From NCBI GenBank assembly GCA_012514255.1, contig JAAZAP010000372.1:1-16416 (forward strand): a stretch of DNA of 16,416 nucleotides, written 5' to 3'. Below are positions 1 through 6,964 of this stretch, piece after piece. Numbering within the stretch: position 1 is the first letter of the stretch; every line of letters begins with the position of its first letter. The translations under genes were made by a program, and so were the position numbers. The DNA is from Bacteroidales bacterium. Its GTDB lineage: Bacteria; Bacteroidota; Bacteroidia; Bacteroidales; VadinHA17. The notes under the pieces are model-generated. The model had not been told where the DNA came from. It was given only the letters and a program-made list of their open reading frames with translations, and ran no database searches.

Positions 1-1136
1 AGGTCAGCCGATGCGACAATCATATTGGGAATTTTCTCAGCGAAGAGTGAGAGGAGCGTTGCAGAGGCATTGCGAGTGGCATCATTCTCCTTCTGTGCCA
101 CCGCGTTGAAATCAATGTCAGGAACGTTTCCTGCAAAGAAGCTCTCAAGCTGGCTTGCCACTGAAGGATTCTCCGCTGCCCATGCATCACGCTTCTCTCT
201 CCATGCCTCAGCTTCAGCCCTTCTGGTACTCAGATTCTCCTCGTACAATTTCCTGACATCACTGAAGATCAGGAAGGGGTTCTCCGGGTCACCACCGAGG
301 GCAGCAACCGACTTCTTAAACGAGGCGCCGGCATGTGTCACAGGCTGGCCGTGGGTTGATGTTTTGCCCTCGAAGCTGTTTCCGGCCTCATCTATCAAGC
401 CCCTACCCATTACCGTTCTGCCGATGATCAGCACCGGTTTTACTTTTTCATCCACTGCCATGCGGAGGGCGCCGCGTATCTGGTCATGACTGTGTCCGTC
501 GATCTCCATCACCCTCCAGCCCCATGCCCGGTACTTGTCGGCAGTATCCTCCGATGTTACCGCGGATGTTTCTGTAGAGAGCTGTATATCATTGGAGTCA
601 TAGAACATAACCAGGTTGTTCAACCCGAGGTGGCCGGCCAGCCTGCCCGCTCCCTGCGATATCTCTTCCTGTATGCCGCCGTCGGATATGTATGCATAGA
701 TCTTGTGTTCAAAGAGCCTGCCGAAGCGGGCAGCCAGGAATCGTTCCGCTATAGCGGCGCCTACGGCCATTGTATGACCCTGACCAAGCGGTCCTGAGGT
801 GTTCTCTACTCCCCGTTTGACGTCGAGTTCCGGATGGCCGGGTGTGAGGCTGCCCCACTGGCGGAATTGCATTAGATCATCAATAGTATAATGTCCGGTG
901 AAAGTCAGCACCGAGTAGAGCATTGGTGACATATGGCCGGGATCAAGGAAGAAGCGATCCCTGTTTATCCACTCCGGGTCAACCGGGTCAAACCTCAGGA
1001 ATTCGGAATAGAGGATATGAATGAAATCAGCTCCGCCCATAGCCCCGCCGGGGTGACCTGAGTTAGCCTTCTCGACCATTGCCATTGAAAGGATGCGAAT
1101 ATTGTCTGCTGCGCGTTCGTTTACGTTTTTGGTCAT
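1..1136 (-). CDS. tkt: Transketolase, N-terminal part (runs off the left edge)
   Basis: Transketolase moves two-carbon ketol units between sugar phosphates in the non-oxidative pentose phosphate pathway, using thiamine diphosphate, in the cytoplasm. I translated the minus strand from an ATG at 1136. About 378 codons stay open to the window edge, roughly the N-terminal 55-60 % of a usual ~670-residue enzyme. Visible family marks are NSGHPGG (residues 25-31), the stretch DPGHMSPMLYS, GPLGQGHTMAVG, and the cofactor-domain segment ISDGGIQEEISQGAG followed by FYDSNDIQLST, which is the form I know from Bacteroides transketolases. The last readable residues, IVASADL, match the start of the pyrimidine-binding domain. 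It lies 62 bp behind gnd on the same strand, which fits the use of ribulose 5-phosphate made by Gnd. The long open frames on the opposite strand here are shadows. Confidence 0.95.
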   Translation of the reverse strand, partial: MTKNVNERAADNIRILSMAMVEKANSGHPGGAMGGADFIHILYSEFLRFDPVDPEWINRDRFFLDPGHMSPMLYSVLTFTGHYTIDDLMQFRQWGSLTPGHPELDVKRGVENTSGPLGQGHTMAVGAAIAERFLAARFGRLFEHKIYAYISDGGIQEEISQGAGRLAGHLGLNNLVMFYDSNDIQLSTETSAVTSEDTADKYRAWGWRVMEIDGHSHDQIRGALRMAVDEKVKPVLIIGRTVMGRGLIDEAGNSFEGKTSTHGQPVTHAGASFKKSVAALGGDPENPFLIFSDVRKLYEENLSTRRAEAEAWREKRDAWAAENPSVASQLESFFAGNVPDIDFNAVAQKENDATRNASATLLSLFAEKIPNMIVASAD

Positions 1137-1198
1137 AATTATAGTATAAGCCTTAATAACAAAGTAAAAATAGAGAAAAAAGTTTAACCGGTCACGGG

Positions 1199-2647
1199 TC
1201 AGGCATTATAGGTTGAGGAAGCGGTATCACCTCCCCGGCCTGTCCAGTTGGTATGAAAATGTTCACCTTCCGGTCTGTCTGTCCTCTGGTAGGTATGAGC
1301 CCCGAAGTAATCGCGCTGTGCCTGCAGCAGGTTCGCCGGCAGCCAGTCAGAACGGTAGCTGTCAAACCATGCCAGGGCGGCGCTCATTGCCGGGACTGGT
1401 ATGCCTGCACTGACTCCATGGGCTACCACGCGCCGCCAGCTGTCGCTGTTTTCTCCGAGGATGGAGGTGAAGTAATTGTCCATGATCAGGTTGGGCAACC
1501 CCGGTTCACGTTTGTAAGCCTCGTAGATTTTGTTGAGGAAGGCTGAGCGGATGATGCATCCTCCCCGCCATATCATGGCGATTTCGCCATAGTTAAGATC
1601 CCAGTTGTACTCGGCAGCCGCATTTCTCAGCAGGTTGAATCCCTGGGCGTAGGATACGATCTTGGAGGCGTACAGAGCCTTGCGGATATCATCAACAAAC
1701 TGCTGCTTATCCTGCGGTTCACTTTTCGCCGGTCCGCTGAAGAGGGGAGAGGCCTTGACTCTCTCCTTTTTCATGGAGGAGATGAACCTGGCAAAGACCG
1801 ACTCGCCTATGAGGCTGAGGGGCACCCCGTGATCAAGGGCGCTGACGACGGTCCATTTGCCTGTGCCCTTCTGCCCGGCAGAATCAAGGATCTTCGTTAC
1901 CATAGGCTCCCCGTCCTCGTCCCTGAACCGCAGTATCTCACCGGTAATCTGGATGAGGTAAGAGTCGAGCTCACCTTTATTCCACCCGTCAAAGATGTCA
2001 GCCATCTCATCATAGGTAAATGCTCCTGAATGGAGCATCAGGTGGTATGCCTCACAGATCAGCTGCATGTCACCGTATTCAATGCCGTTATGGGCCATCT
2101 TGACAAAGTGGCCGGCGCCGTTGTCTCCTATCCATGTGACGCACGGAGCGCCGTCAGCGGCGCGGGCTGCTATGGAGAGGAAGATATCCCTTACATGAGG
2201 CCATGCCGCCTTCGATCCGCCCGGCATCAGCGAGGGACCCAGCAACGCTCCCTCCTCACCGCCGGAGACGCCGGTGCCGATGTAAAGAAGACCCCTGCTC
2301 TCTACATAGGCCGTTCTCCTGATGGTGTCAGGGAAGTGCGAGTTGCCTCCTTCTATTATTATATCACCCTCATCAAGCAACGGGATCAGCATCTCAATGA
2401 AGTCGTCCACCGGCTGGCCAGCCTTGACCATCAGCATCACCTTCCTCGGCCTGCTGAGGTTAGAGATGAGTTCTTCAAGTGAGTAGGAAGGAATAATCCT
2501 TTTCCCTTTGCCACGGCCCTCAACGAACGCCGTGACCTTGTCTGTTGTGCGGTTGAACACCGCAACAGTATAACCCCTGCTTTCTATGTTCAGCACCAGG
2601 TTCTCACCCATCACTGCTAGCCCTATCAGTCCTATGTCTGCTTTCAT
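1199..2647 (-). CDS. gnd: 6-phosphogluconate dehydrogenase, decarboxylating
   Basis: Oxidises and decarboxylates 6-phosphogluconate to ribulose 5-phosphate, reducing NADP+ (or NAD+), in the cytoplasm. The 482-residue length is full for the long-chain Gnd class. An N-terminal Rossmann domain carries GLAVMGENL (residues 9-17) and an NRTTDK turn. The substrate motifs follow: GGNSHFPDT (100-108), GVSGGEEGA (126-134), and KMAHNGIEYGD (183-193) with the catalytic Lys183 and Glu190 and substrate-binding Asn187. LDSAGQKGTGKWT marks the C-terminal all-helical domain. The ATG at 2647 lies 21 bp after the pdxB stop behind an A-rich leader. No zwf or pgl lies beside it, although these are its usual partners. 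Its neighbours are instead a LarA homologue two genes upstream and transketolase downstream, which suggests that 6-phosphogluconate may here come from gluconate rather than from glucose 6-phosphate. That last point is inference. Confidence 0.96.
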   Translation of the reverse strand: MKADIGLIGLAVMGENLVLNIESRGYTVAVFNRTTDKVTAFVEGRGKGKRIIPSYSLEELISNLSRPRKVMLMVKAGQPVDDFIEMLIPLLDEGDIIIEGGNSHFPDTIRRTAYVESRGLLYIGTGVSGGEEGALLGPSLMPGGSKAAWPHVRDIFLSIAARAADGAPCVTWIGDNGAGHFVKMAHNGIEYGDMQLICEAYHLMLHSGAFTYDEMADIFDGWNKGELDSYLIQITGEILRFRDEDGEPMVTKILDSAGQKGTGKWTVVSALDHGVPLSLIGESVFARFISSMKKERVKASPLFSGPAKSEPQDKQQFVDDIRKALYASKIVSYAQGFNLLRNAAAEYNWDLNYGEIAMIWRGGCIIRSAFLNKIYEAYKREPGLPNLIMDNYFTSILGENSDSWRRVVAHGVSAGIPVPAMSAALAWFDSYRSDWLPANLLQAQRDYFGAHTYQRTDRPEGEHFHTNWTGRGGDTASSTYNA

Positions 2648-2668
2648 ATTAATTTGTTGTGAATTTTG

Positions 2669-3823
2669 TTATTTGATTATTTTAAAACCAAGATCTTCCA
2701 TTATCCGTGCCGCCAGGGCATCATCCGTTCTGACGCTGAATGATCCGAACTCGCGTCTGACCCTGTAGTTGTCGCGAAGATACTCGAATCTTTCCCTTTT
2801 GTTCCTGAACAGGCTGTCATCACCCGTTATGGCATATGTGTGCTGTACAGCCCGGGCAACGAGGTCCAGGCTGCTGTCATGCAATCCGGACAGGTCTATC
2901 ACCGGCACTTCCGGTACCGGCAATTCCACGGGTGTCCAGTTTTTCAGCGGCATCCCCAGTGCCTCCGCCACCACCCTCACGGAGCTGATGGTGGCGTTTG
3001 CTTTTCCGTCAACCGAATAGCCAGCTATATGGGGAGTGGCAAGGTCTGCCAGCTCAACCAGCCGGTTATCAGCCACTGGCTCACCCTCCCAGACGTCAAG
3101 ACCAGCCCCTTTGAGCAATCCTTTTTCAAGTGATTCGCGCAGAGCGATGTTGTCAACTACCTCTCCGCGTGATGTGTTGATAAGGAGTGCGTCTCTCTTC
3201 ATCTCCGAAAGATTATTGTGCCCCAGGAGATGATATGTCTTGTCCCTGCCCTCACGGGTCAAAGGGACGTGGAGTGTCAGTATATCGCTCTCTTGCAATA
3301 ACTTGGGCAGGGGGTGGAACTGAATGCCATCCCTGCTGTCCTCTGAATTCGATTCTGTGCCCTCTTCACGTCGCTGACGGGGCGGGTCGTTCAGTAAAAC
3401 CCTCATGCCCAGGGCGCGGGCGGCACGTTCAACCTTTGCCCCGACGTTACCGACACCTGCAATTCCCAGTGTCAGCGACGGTAGATGGAGCGCGTGCTTC
3501 CCTGCCAGGAAGAAGAGGAGGGAGGTGACGTACTGCATCACGGAGCCCGAGTTGCACCCCGGGGCATTCGCCCATTTTATGCCATTATGCTCCAGCCAGG
3601 CAGTGTCGATGTGATCAAATCCTATGGTTGCCGAAGCTACTATCTTAACCCGGCTGCCCTCCAGAAGGCTGCGGTTGCATATCGTGCGTGTACGCACTAT
3701 CAGCGCATCCGCATCCGCAACCATTCGGGCATCAATGCTGCGGCCCGGAGCATAAACCACCTCGGCAAAAGGCTCGAAGGCTCCCCTGATGAAGGGTATC
3801 TTATCGTCAATAACGATCTTCAT
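2669..3823 (-). CDS. pdxB: 4-phosphoerythronate dehydrogenase (PdxB)
   Basis: PdxB oxidises 4-phospho-D-erythronate to 2-oxo-3-hydroxy-4-phosphobutanoate with NAD, the second step of the DXP-dependent pyridoxal 5'-phosphate pathway. The protein is 384 residues, close to the E. coli enzyme. Seen are the PdxB signature ATIGFDHIDT...WANAPGCNSGSVMQYV (about 65-99), the dinucleotide motif GVGNVG (123-128), and the catalytic triad of D-2-hydroxyacid dehydrogenases: Arg219 in NTSRGE, Glu248 in WEGEP and His265 in TPHIAGYS. A C-terminal PdxB-type dimerisation region follows. A polar insert lies at about 150-168. The frame is open for 36 more codons upstream, but MKIVIDDKIPF is the normal PdxB N-terminus, so I place the start at 3823. 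It overlaps the 3' end of the LarA homologue by 17 bp, implying translational coupling. Its presence in a uronate operon is odd. A link through erythrose 4-phosphate from transketolase is possible, as is action on another hydroxyacid. Confidence 0.9.
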   Translation of the reverse strand: MKIVIDDKIPFIRGAFEPFAEVVYAPGRSIDARMVADADALIVRTRTICNRSLLEGSRVKIVASATIGFDHIDTAWLEHNGIKWANAPGCNSGSVMQYVTSLLFFLAGKHALHLPSLTLGIAGVGNVGAKVERAARALGMRVLLNDPPRQRREEGTESNSEDSRDGIQFHPLPKLLQESDILTLHVPLTREGRDKTYHLLGHNNLSEMKRDALLINTSRGEVVDNIALRESLEKGLLKGAGLDVWEGEPVADNRLVELADLATPHIAGYSVDGKANATISSVRVVAEALGMPLKNWTPVELPVPEVPVIDLSGLHDSSLDLVARAVQHTYAITGDDSLFRNKRERFEYLRDNYRVRREFGSFSVRTDDALAARIMEDLGFKIIK

Positions 3824-5090
3824 TGGTCTGGTTGGCTGCTCTCCACAGTCCCGTGGCCGGATTGGAGATGAAATAGAACTCTTCTCCGTCAGCGTTTCTG
3901 TGGAAGCCTGTCTGCAGGCTGAGCGGATCATATTCTTGCATTAGCGCTGCGAGTTCGCCAAAGCCATACCCGACAGACTCAACCTCCTTCCGGGTGAGAT
4001 GCCCGGCGGCATATGTCACCCTGAACCGGTTCTCGGACGAGCCGTGGATAAGATGAGCCGCCGCACTCAGGTTCTCTTTAAGGTCATCATTGTCATCTGT
4101 GAAAGCAAGAATCTCCGGCGTAGTGCGGTAACCATACTTTCTTATCAGACGGTCAATAGCAGGGTCCTCGCCAAAGGTCTTAACCCCCGGAGCCAGCACT
4201 ACCAGCTCGCCGTCATCAGCAATGGCCATACGGGTGCGGTAGATGCTCTTGTTACCGAGCCATGTGCTCTTGTACTCTTCAGGATCAAGCCATACAACAA
4301 CCTTCTTCAGTCGTTCAGGCAGGGTGGTGAAGTTAACCTCGCGTGAGAGAGCTGCAGCCTGTCTGAAACATTCGATATCATCCCCGGCAAACAGGCCCCT
4401 GATCTTCAGTTTGCCCTCACTGTCAGGCGCCACCACCGTAAGGATGTACAGCAGCGGCAATCGTGGTGTTGCTATCTCCGATGCCCTGTTCAGGACCGCC
4501 CTTACAGGATTGTCCGTGGTGCCAAGAATGTTTTCTATCCCATGCACTGCGCCTATGAAGTGACTTTTGTTGATTGCCTCGCTGCCACCGCACCCCACGA
4601 AAACGTTCTTGTTGTAGTTGGCCATGCCCGTTACCTCGTGCGGGACCACCTGGCCCACTGAGATAATGAGATCATGTCCTCCGGAGGAGAGCAGCCTGTT
4701 GACCTGGACCGGATAATCAAAAGTCAGTCTGTCTTCGGTGACCCCGGCTATGAATGAGGAGGGCACTCTTCCCAGTTCCTCTATATCAGTGCGCCACCGG
4801 TGTTCACGGAAGAGTGTCTGAGGCACCCGGCCGAACATTTTTCCGAGTTCAGTCCCGGTCATCGCTGTATGTGTGCCCAGTGCGGGAAGGATGTCCGTCA
4901 CACGCTCACCCAGACTCTCCCACAGGAGCTCTGTTATCATCCCGGCACCGGAATGGGCGCGGGTGATGTCAGGCGGCAGTACCAGTACCCTCTTCCTGTT
5001 GGCAAAGGCCTCCAGAACTGTAGCCAGGGCTGCTCTTACCTGATCCCTGTCCATTTCCTTTTCAGGACCACTTTCCGAATAGTATATCAT
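3807..5090 (-). CDS. LarA-family (nickel-pincer) racemase/epimerase homologue, candidate D-gluconate/D-mannonate 2-epimerase
   Basis: LarA enzymes use a nickel-pincer nucleotide bound to a lysine to invert the C2 hydroxyl of alpha-hydroxyacids. Numbered from the ATG at 5090 (427 residues), I see PPDITR (Asp41, Arg44), LGTHTAMT (His74), and a stretch with His151, Lys161 and His177. The His-to-Lys spacing of 10 and Lys-to-His spacing of 16 equal those of L. plantarum LarA (His174, Lys184, His200), so the pincer-attachment lysine and nickel-binding histidine are kept. The frame extends to a GTG at 5120 preceded by AAGGA. I prefer the ATG because its leader is A-rich and MIYY...KEMDRDQVRAAL resembles the N-termini I recall for Bacteroidetes homologues. 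It follows the HAD gene and overlaps pdxB. The sequence fixes the family, not the substrate. Characterised homologues include lactate and malate racemases and a D-gluconate 2-epimerase (GntE). The latter would fit a mannonate-producing operon and gnd. Confidence 0.85.
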   Translation of the reverse strand: MIYYSESGPEKEMDRDQVRAALATVLEAFANRKRVLVLPPDITRAHSGAGMITELLWESLGERVTDILPALGTHTAMTGTELGKMFGRVPQTLFREHRWRTDIEELGRVPSSFIAGVTEDRLTFDYPVQVNRLLSSGGHDLIISVGQVVPHEVTGMANYNKNVFVGCGGSEAINKSHFIGAVHGIENILGTTDNPVRAVLNRASEIATPRLPLLYILTVVAPDSEGKLKIRGLFAGDDIECFRQAAALSREVNFTTLPERLKKVVVWLDPEEYKSTWLGNKSIYRTRMAIADDGELVVLAPGVKTFGEDPAIDRLIRKYGYRTTPEILAFTDDNDDLKENLSAAAHLIHGSSENRFRVTYAAGHLTRKEVESVGYGFGELAALMQEYDPLSLQTGFHRNADGEEFYFISNPATGLWRAANQTNEDRY

Positions 5091-5171
5091 ATCATCTTTA
5101 TTTTTCCGACTGTCTGTCACACATCATTCCTTGCCTCTTGCTAACAGCTGAGCAAACTCCTTAAGACCAAC

Positions 5172-6050
5172 TTACTGATCTGACCATGGCGGCTTTTCCG
5201 GCAGCGACCGGCGGAATTCGTCTATCAGCTTCTCCTCGTATTCACCCCTGTAGGTGCCGGCAATAAACCTGTCAAGTGCCTCATCATGAAAGGTTTTCCA
5301 TGATCCGTTCTCATGTCCCGGCACTACCGGGAAGAAGAGCGCCCCGTTATCGGTGGCTGCCTTGAGATCGCCCGGTGCGTCACCTATCATCAGTATCCTG
5401 TCATGCGGATATTTGCCTGCTGCCGCGATGGCGATATGTTCGCTCTTGGTTCCCTGTTCCTGTCCGGCTATTGCCTTTACGAACCTGTCAATTGAGTGCT
5501 CCTTCCACTCCCTGGTGAGCGCTTCCAGGGGTGTCTGTGAAACAACAATAGCGTCAGCCACAGAGCTTATTTTTTCTATTGACCTGCGGGCGTAGGTGAA
5601 TGGCGGGGTATCGCGCAGCCACCTGGCGATATCTTCATTTATGGCGAGCGTCCAGCGAAGCACCAGCTCAAGGGCAGGGTGGGGGTGATGCTCCACATGC
5701 CTGCTGAAGGCCGGATTGCCCAGCCTGGTCTCCTGACTTACCCACTCACGGAGAGGTTCCAAATCCGGTAGAGCGATCCCGGTTTCAAGAACTTCCGGCT
5801 TCAAAGCCAGCAGGTCCATTACCCTTATCAGTGCGGGGAAACGGTTAATGCCCCGGGTCACGGAATAGAGATTGACGAAATCCCATGTCTCGCGGACATA
5901 TTTTGCAATGGCGAAAAGGCCAAAATGCTTCACCGTGTTGGGGCAGAAGAACTCCTTATGCTTTACCTCCATGGTATCAAAGACGCATCCGTCGGAGTCA
6001 ATCCCTATAAAATAATCCTTTTCCGGTTTGAACTGTTCCAGAAGACTCAT
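5172..6050 (-). CDS. HAD-superfamily hydrolase, phosphatase-like, substrate unknown
   Basis: A 292-residue cytoplasmic protein (no signal peptide or membrane segment) with all four HAD motifs: I, GIDSDGCVFD (nucleophile Asp18, acid/base Asp20); II, VVSQT (Ser171); III, Lys202 in GTKSEH; IV, MIGDAPGD (Asp224, Asp228). The long insert between motifs I and II (about 30-150) is mostly helical in character and would form a C1-type cap, as in phosphoglycolate-type phosphatases. It is longer than usual and contains conserved-looking WDFVNLYS and a His-rich HVEHHPHP. All catalytic residues are present, so a phosphatase is likely. Its place between uxuB and the LarA homologue suggests a sugar-acid phosphate or a damaged phosphorylated intermediate as substrate, but this is inference. 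Gaps are 58 bp upstream and 51-81 bp downstream. Another HAD chemistry such as a phosphomutase cannot be excluded. Confidence 0.8.
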   Translation of the reverse strand: MSLLEQFKPEKDYFIGIDSDGCVFDTMEVKHKEFFCPNTVKHFGLFAIAKYVRETWDFVNLYSVTRGINRFPALIRVMDLLALKPEVLETGIALPDLEPLREWVSQETRLGNPAFSRHVEHHPHPALELVLRWTLAINEDIARWLRDTPPFTYARRSIEKISSVADAIVVSQTPLEALTREWKEHSIDRFVKAIAGQEQGTKSEHIAIAAAGKYPHDRILMIGDAPGDLKAATDNGALFFPVVPGHENGSWKTFHDEALDRFIAGTYRGEYEEKLIDEFRRSLPEKPPWSDQ

Positions 6051-6108
6051 GTTGTTTCTCTTTGGCGGTTACCACAATAATGACAACCGGAAGCCTTAAA
6101 AGTTCCCG

Positions 6109-6951
6109 TTATACGCCGCTGTAAGCGCTGAATCCGCCATCGACGGGCACTACCACCCCGGTGACGAATGATGATGTGTCAGAGAGCAGGTAGAGCATTG
6201 TGCCCACCAGCTCTTCCGGTTCAGCGTACCGGCCCATTGGTGTTGCAGAAATTATCTTTTTCCCGCGTGGGGTCATCTCGCCTGTTTGCTCATCAGTAAG
6301 CAGGAAACGGTTCTGGTTGGTGAGCAGGAATCCGGGTGCGATGGCATTGACCCTGACTCCGGCAGGGGCAAAATGGACTGCGAGCCACTGGGTGAAGTTA
6401 TTAATGGCGGCTTTTGCGGCTGAGTAAGCAGGGATCTTGGTAAGAGGTCTGTAGGCATTCATGGATGAGATATTCAGTATGACACCGCTGCCTTTTTTTA
6501 CCATATCCTCGGCCAGTATCATTGTAGGAAGCACCGTTCCCTTGAAGTTAAGGTCAAAGACTCCGTCGAAACCTTCGATATCAAGATCGAAGAAGGTTCC
6601 GCTCAGCTCTTTGTCACTGCCGATGCACTCTCTGGCTGTGGTGGCGGAGGCTTTATTGCCTCCCGCGCAATTGATCAGGATATCTATAGATCCGAATTTT
6701 TCTCTGATCTCTTCCCGTGCCCTGATGAGCGAATCCCTGTCCGTTACGTCGGCGCCGATGCTGACAGCCAGTCCGCAGTCAGGTCTGGCAGTCATCTCTG
6801 CAGCTGTTACCGTTCCTCTTGCAGGTTTGACATCAAGGATTATCACTGTCACCCCTGCACTGCAGAGTCCTTTCACGAGGGTCAGGCCTATCACCCCGCT
6901 GCCGCCGGTGATGGCGGCCACTTTTCCTTTCAGATCGCTGAAATTATTCAT
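6109..6951 (-). CDS. uxuB: SDR-family fructuronate reductase / D-mannonate oxidoreductase
   Basis: Reduces D-fructuronate to D-mannonate with NAD(P)H. This is the short-chain dehydrogenase form of UxuB, not the E. coli polyol-dehydrogenase form. The 280 residues carry the coenzyme motif TGGSGVIG (15-22), the NCAGG motif (94-98), Asn135, and the catalytic Ser163, Tyr176 and Lys180 in SSMNAY...YSAAK. The TGGSGVIG variant, with Val where most SDRs have Gly, resembles the TGGGGVLG of mannonate oxidoreductases. The C-terminus VDGGFSAYSGV is very typical of that group. A segment at about 100-125 (ARECIGSDKELSGTFFDLD) is also a group-specific insertion. It starts 13 bp after exuT, and its substrate would come from UxaC and UxaE encoded upstream. 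I am confident of the SDR family and fairly confident of the substrate. An alternative is another aldonate or gluconate 5-dehydrogenase-like activity. Confidence 0.88.
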   Translation of the reverse strand: MNNFSDLKGKVAAITGGSGVIGLTLVKGLCSAGVTVIILDVKPARGTVTAAEMTARPDCGLAVSIGADVTDRDSLIRAREEIREKFGSIDILINCAGGNKASATTARECIGSDKELSGTFFDLDIEGFDGVFDLNFKGTVLPTMILAEDMVKKGSGVILNISSMNAYRPLTKIPAYSAAKAAINNFTQWLAVHFAPAGVRVNAIAPGFLLTNQNRFLLTDEQTGEMTPRGKKIISATPMGRYAEPEELVGTMLYLLSDTSSFVTGVVVPVDGGFSAYSGV

Positions 6952-6964
6952 ATCTTATTGTGGT

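Noticed and set aside
25..797. Two adjoining plus-strand open frames (154 and 103 codons)
   Set aside because: They are antisense to a clear transketolase sequence that reads continuously on the minus strand to the window edge; their translations look like no protein family.
1137..1198. TTACTTTG-like element before tkt as a Bacteroidetes -7 box
   Set aside because: One position off the TAnnTTTG consensus and no TTTG at the expected upstream distance; too weak to list as a promoter.
2030..2482. Plus-strand open frame of 150 codons
   Set aside because: It lies fully opposite the conserved N-terminal half of gnd and has a low-complexity, unfamiliar composition.
3485..3871. Plus-strand open frame of 128 codons opposite the pdxB start
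   Set aside because: Shadow of the pdxB and LarA-homologue overlap; no recognisable domain or sensible leader.
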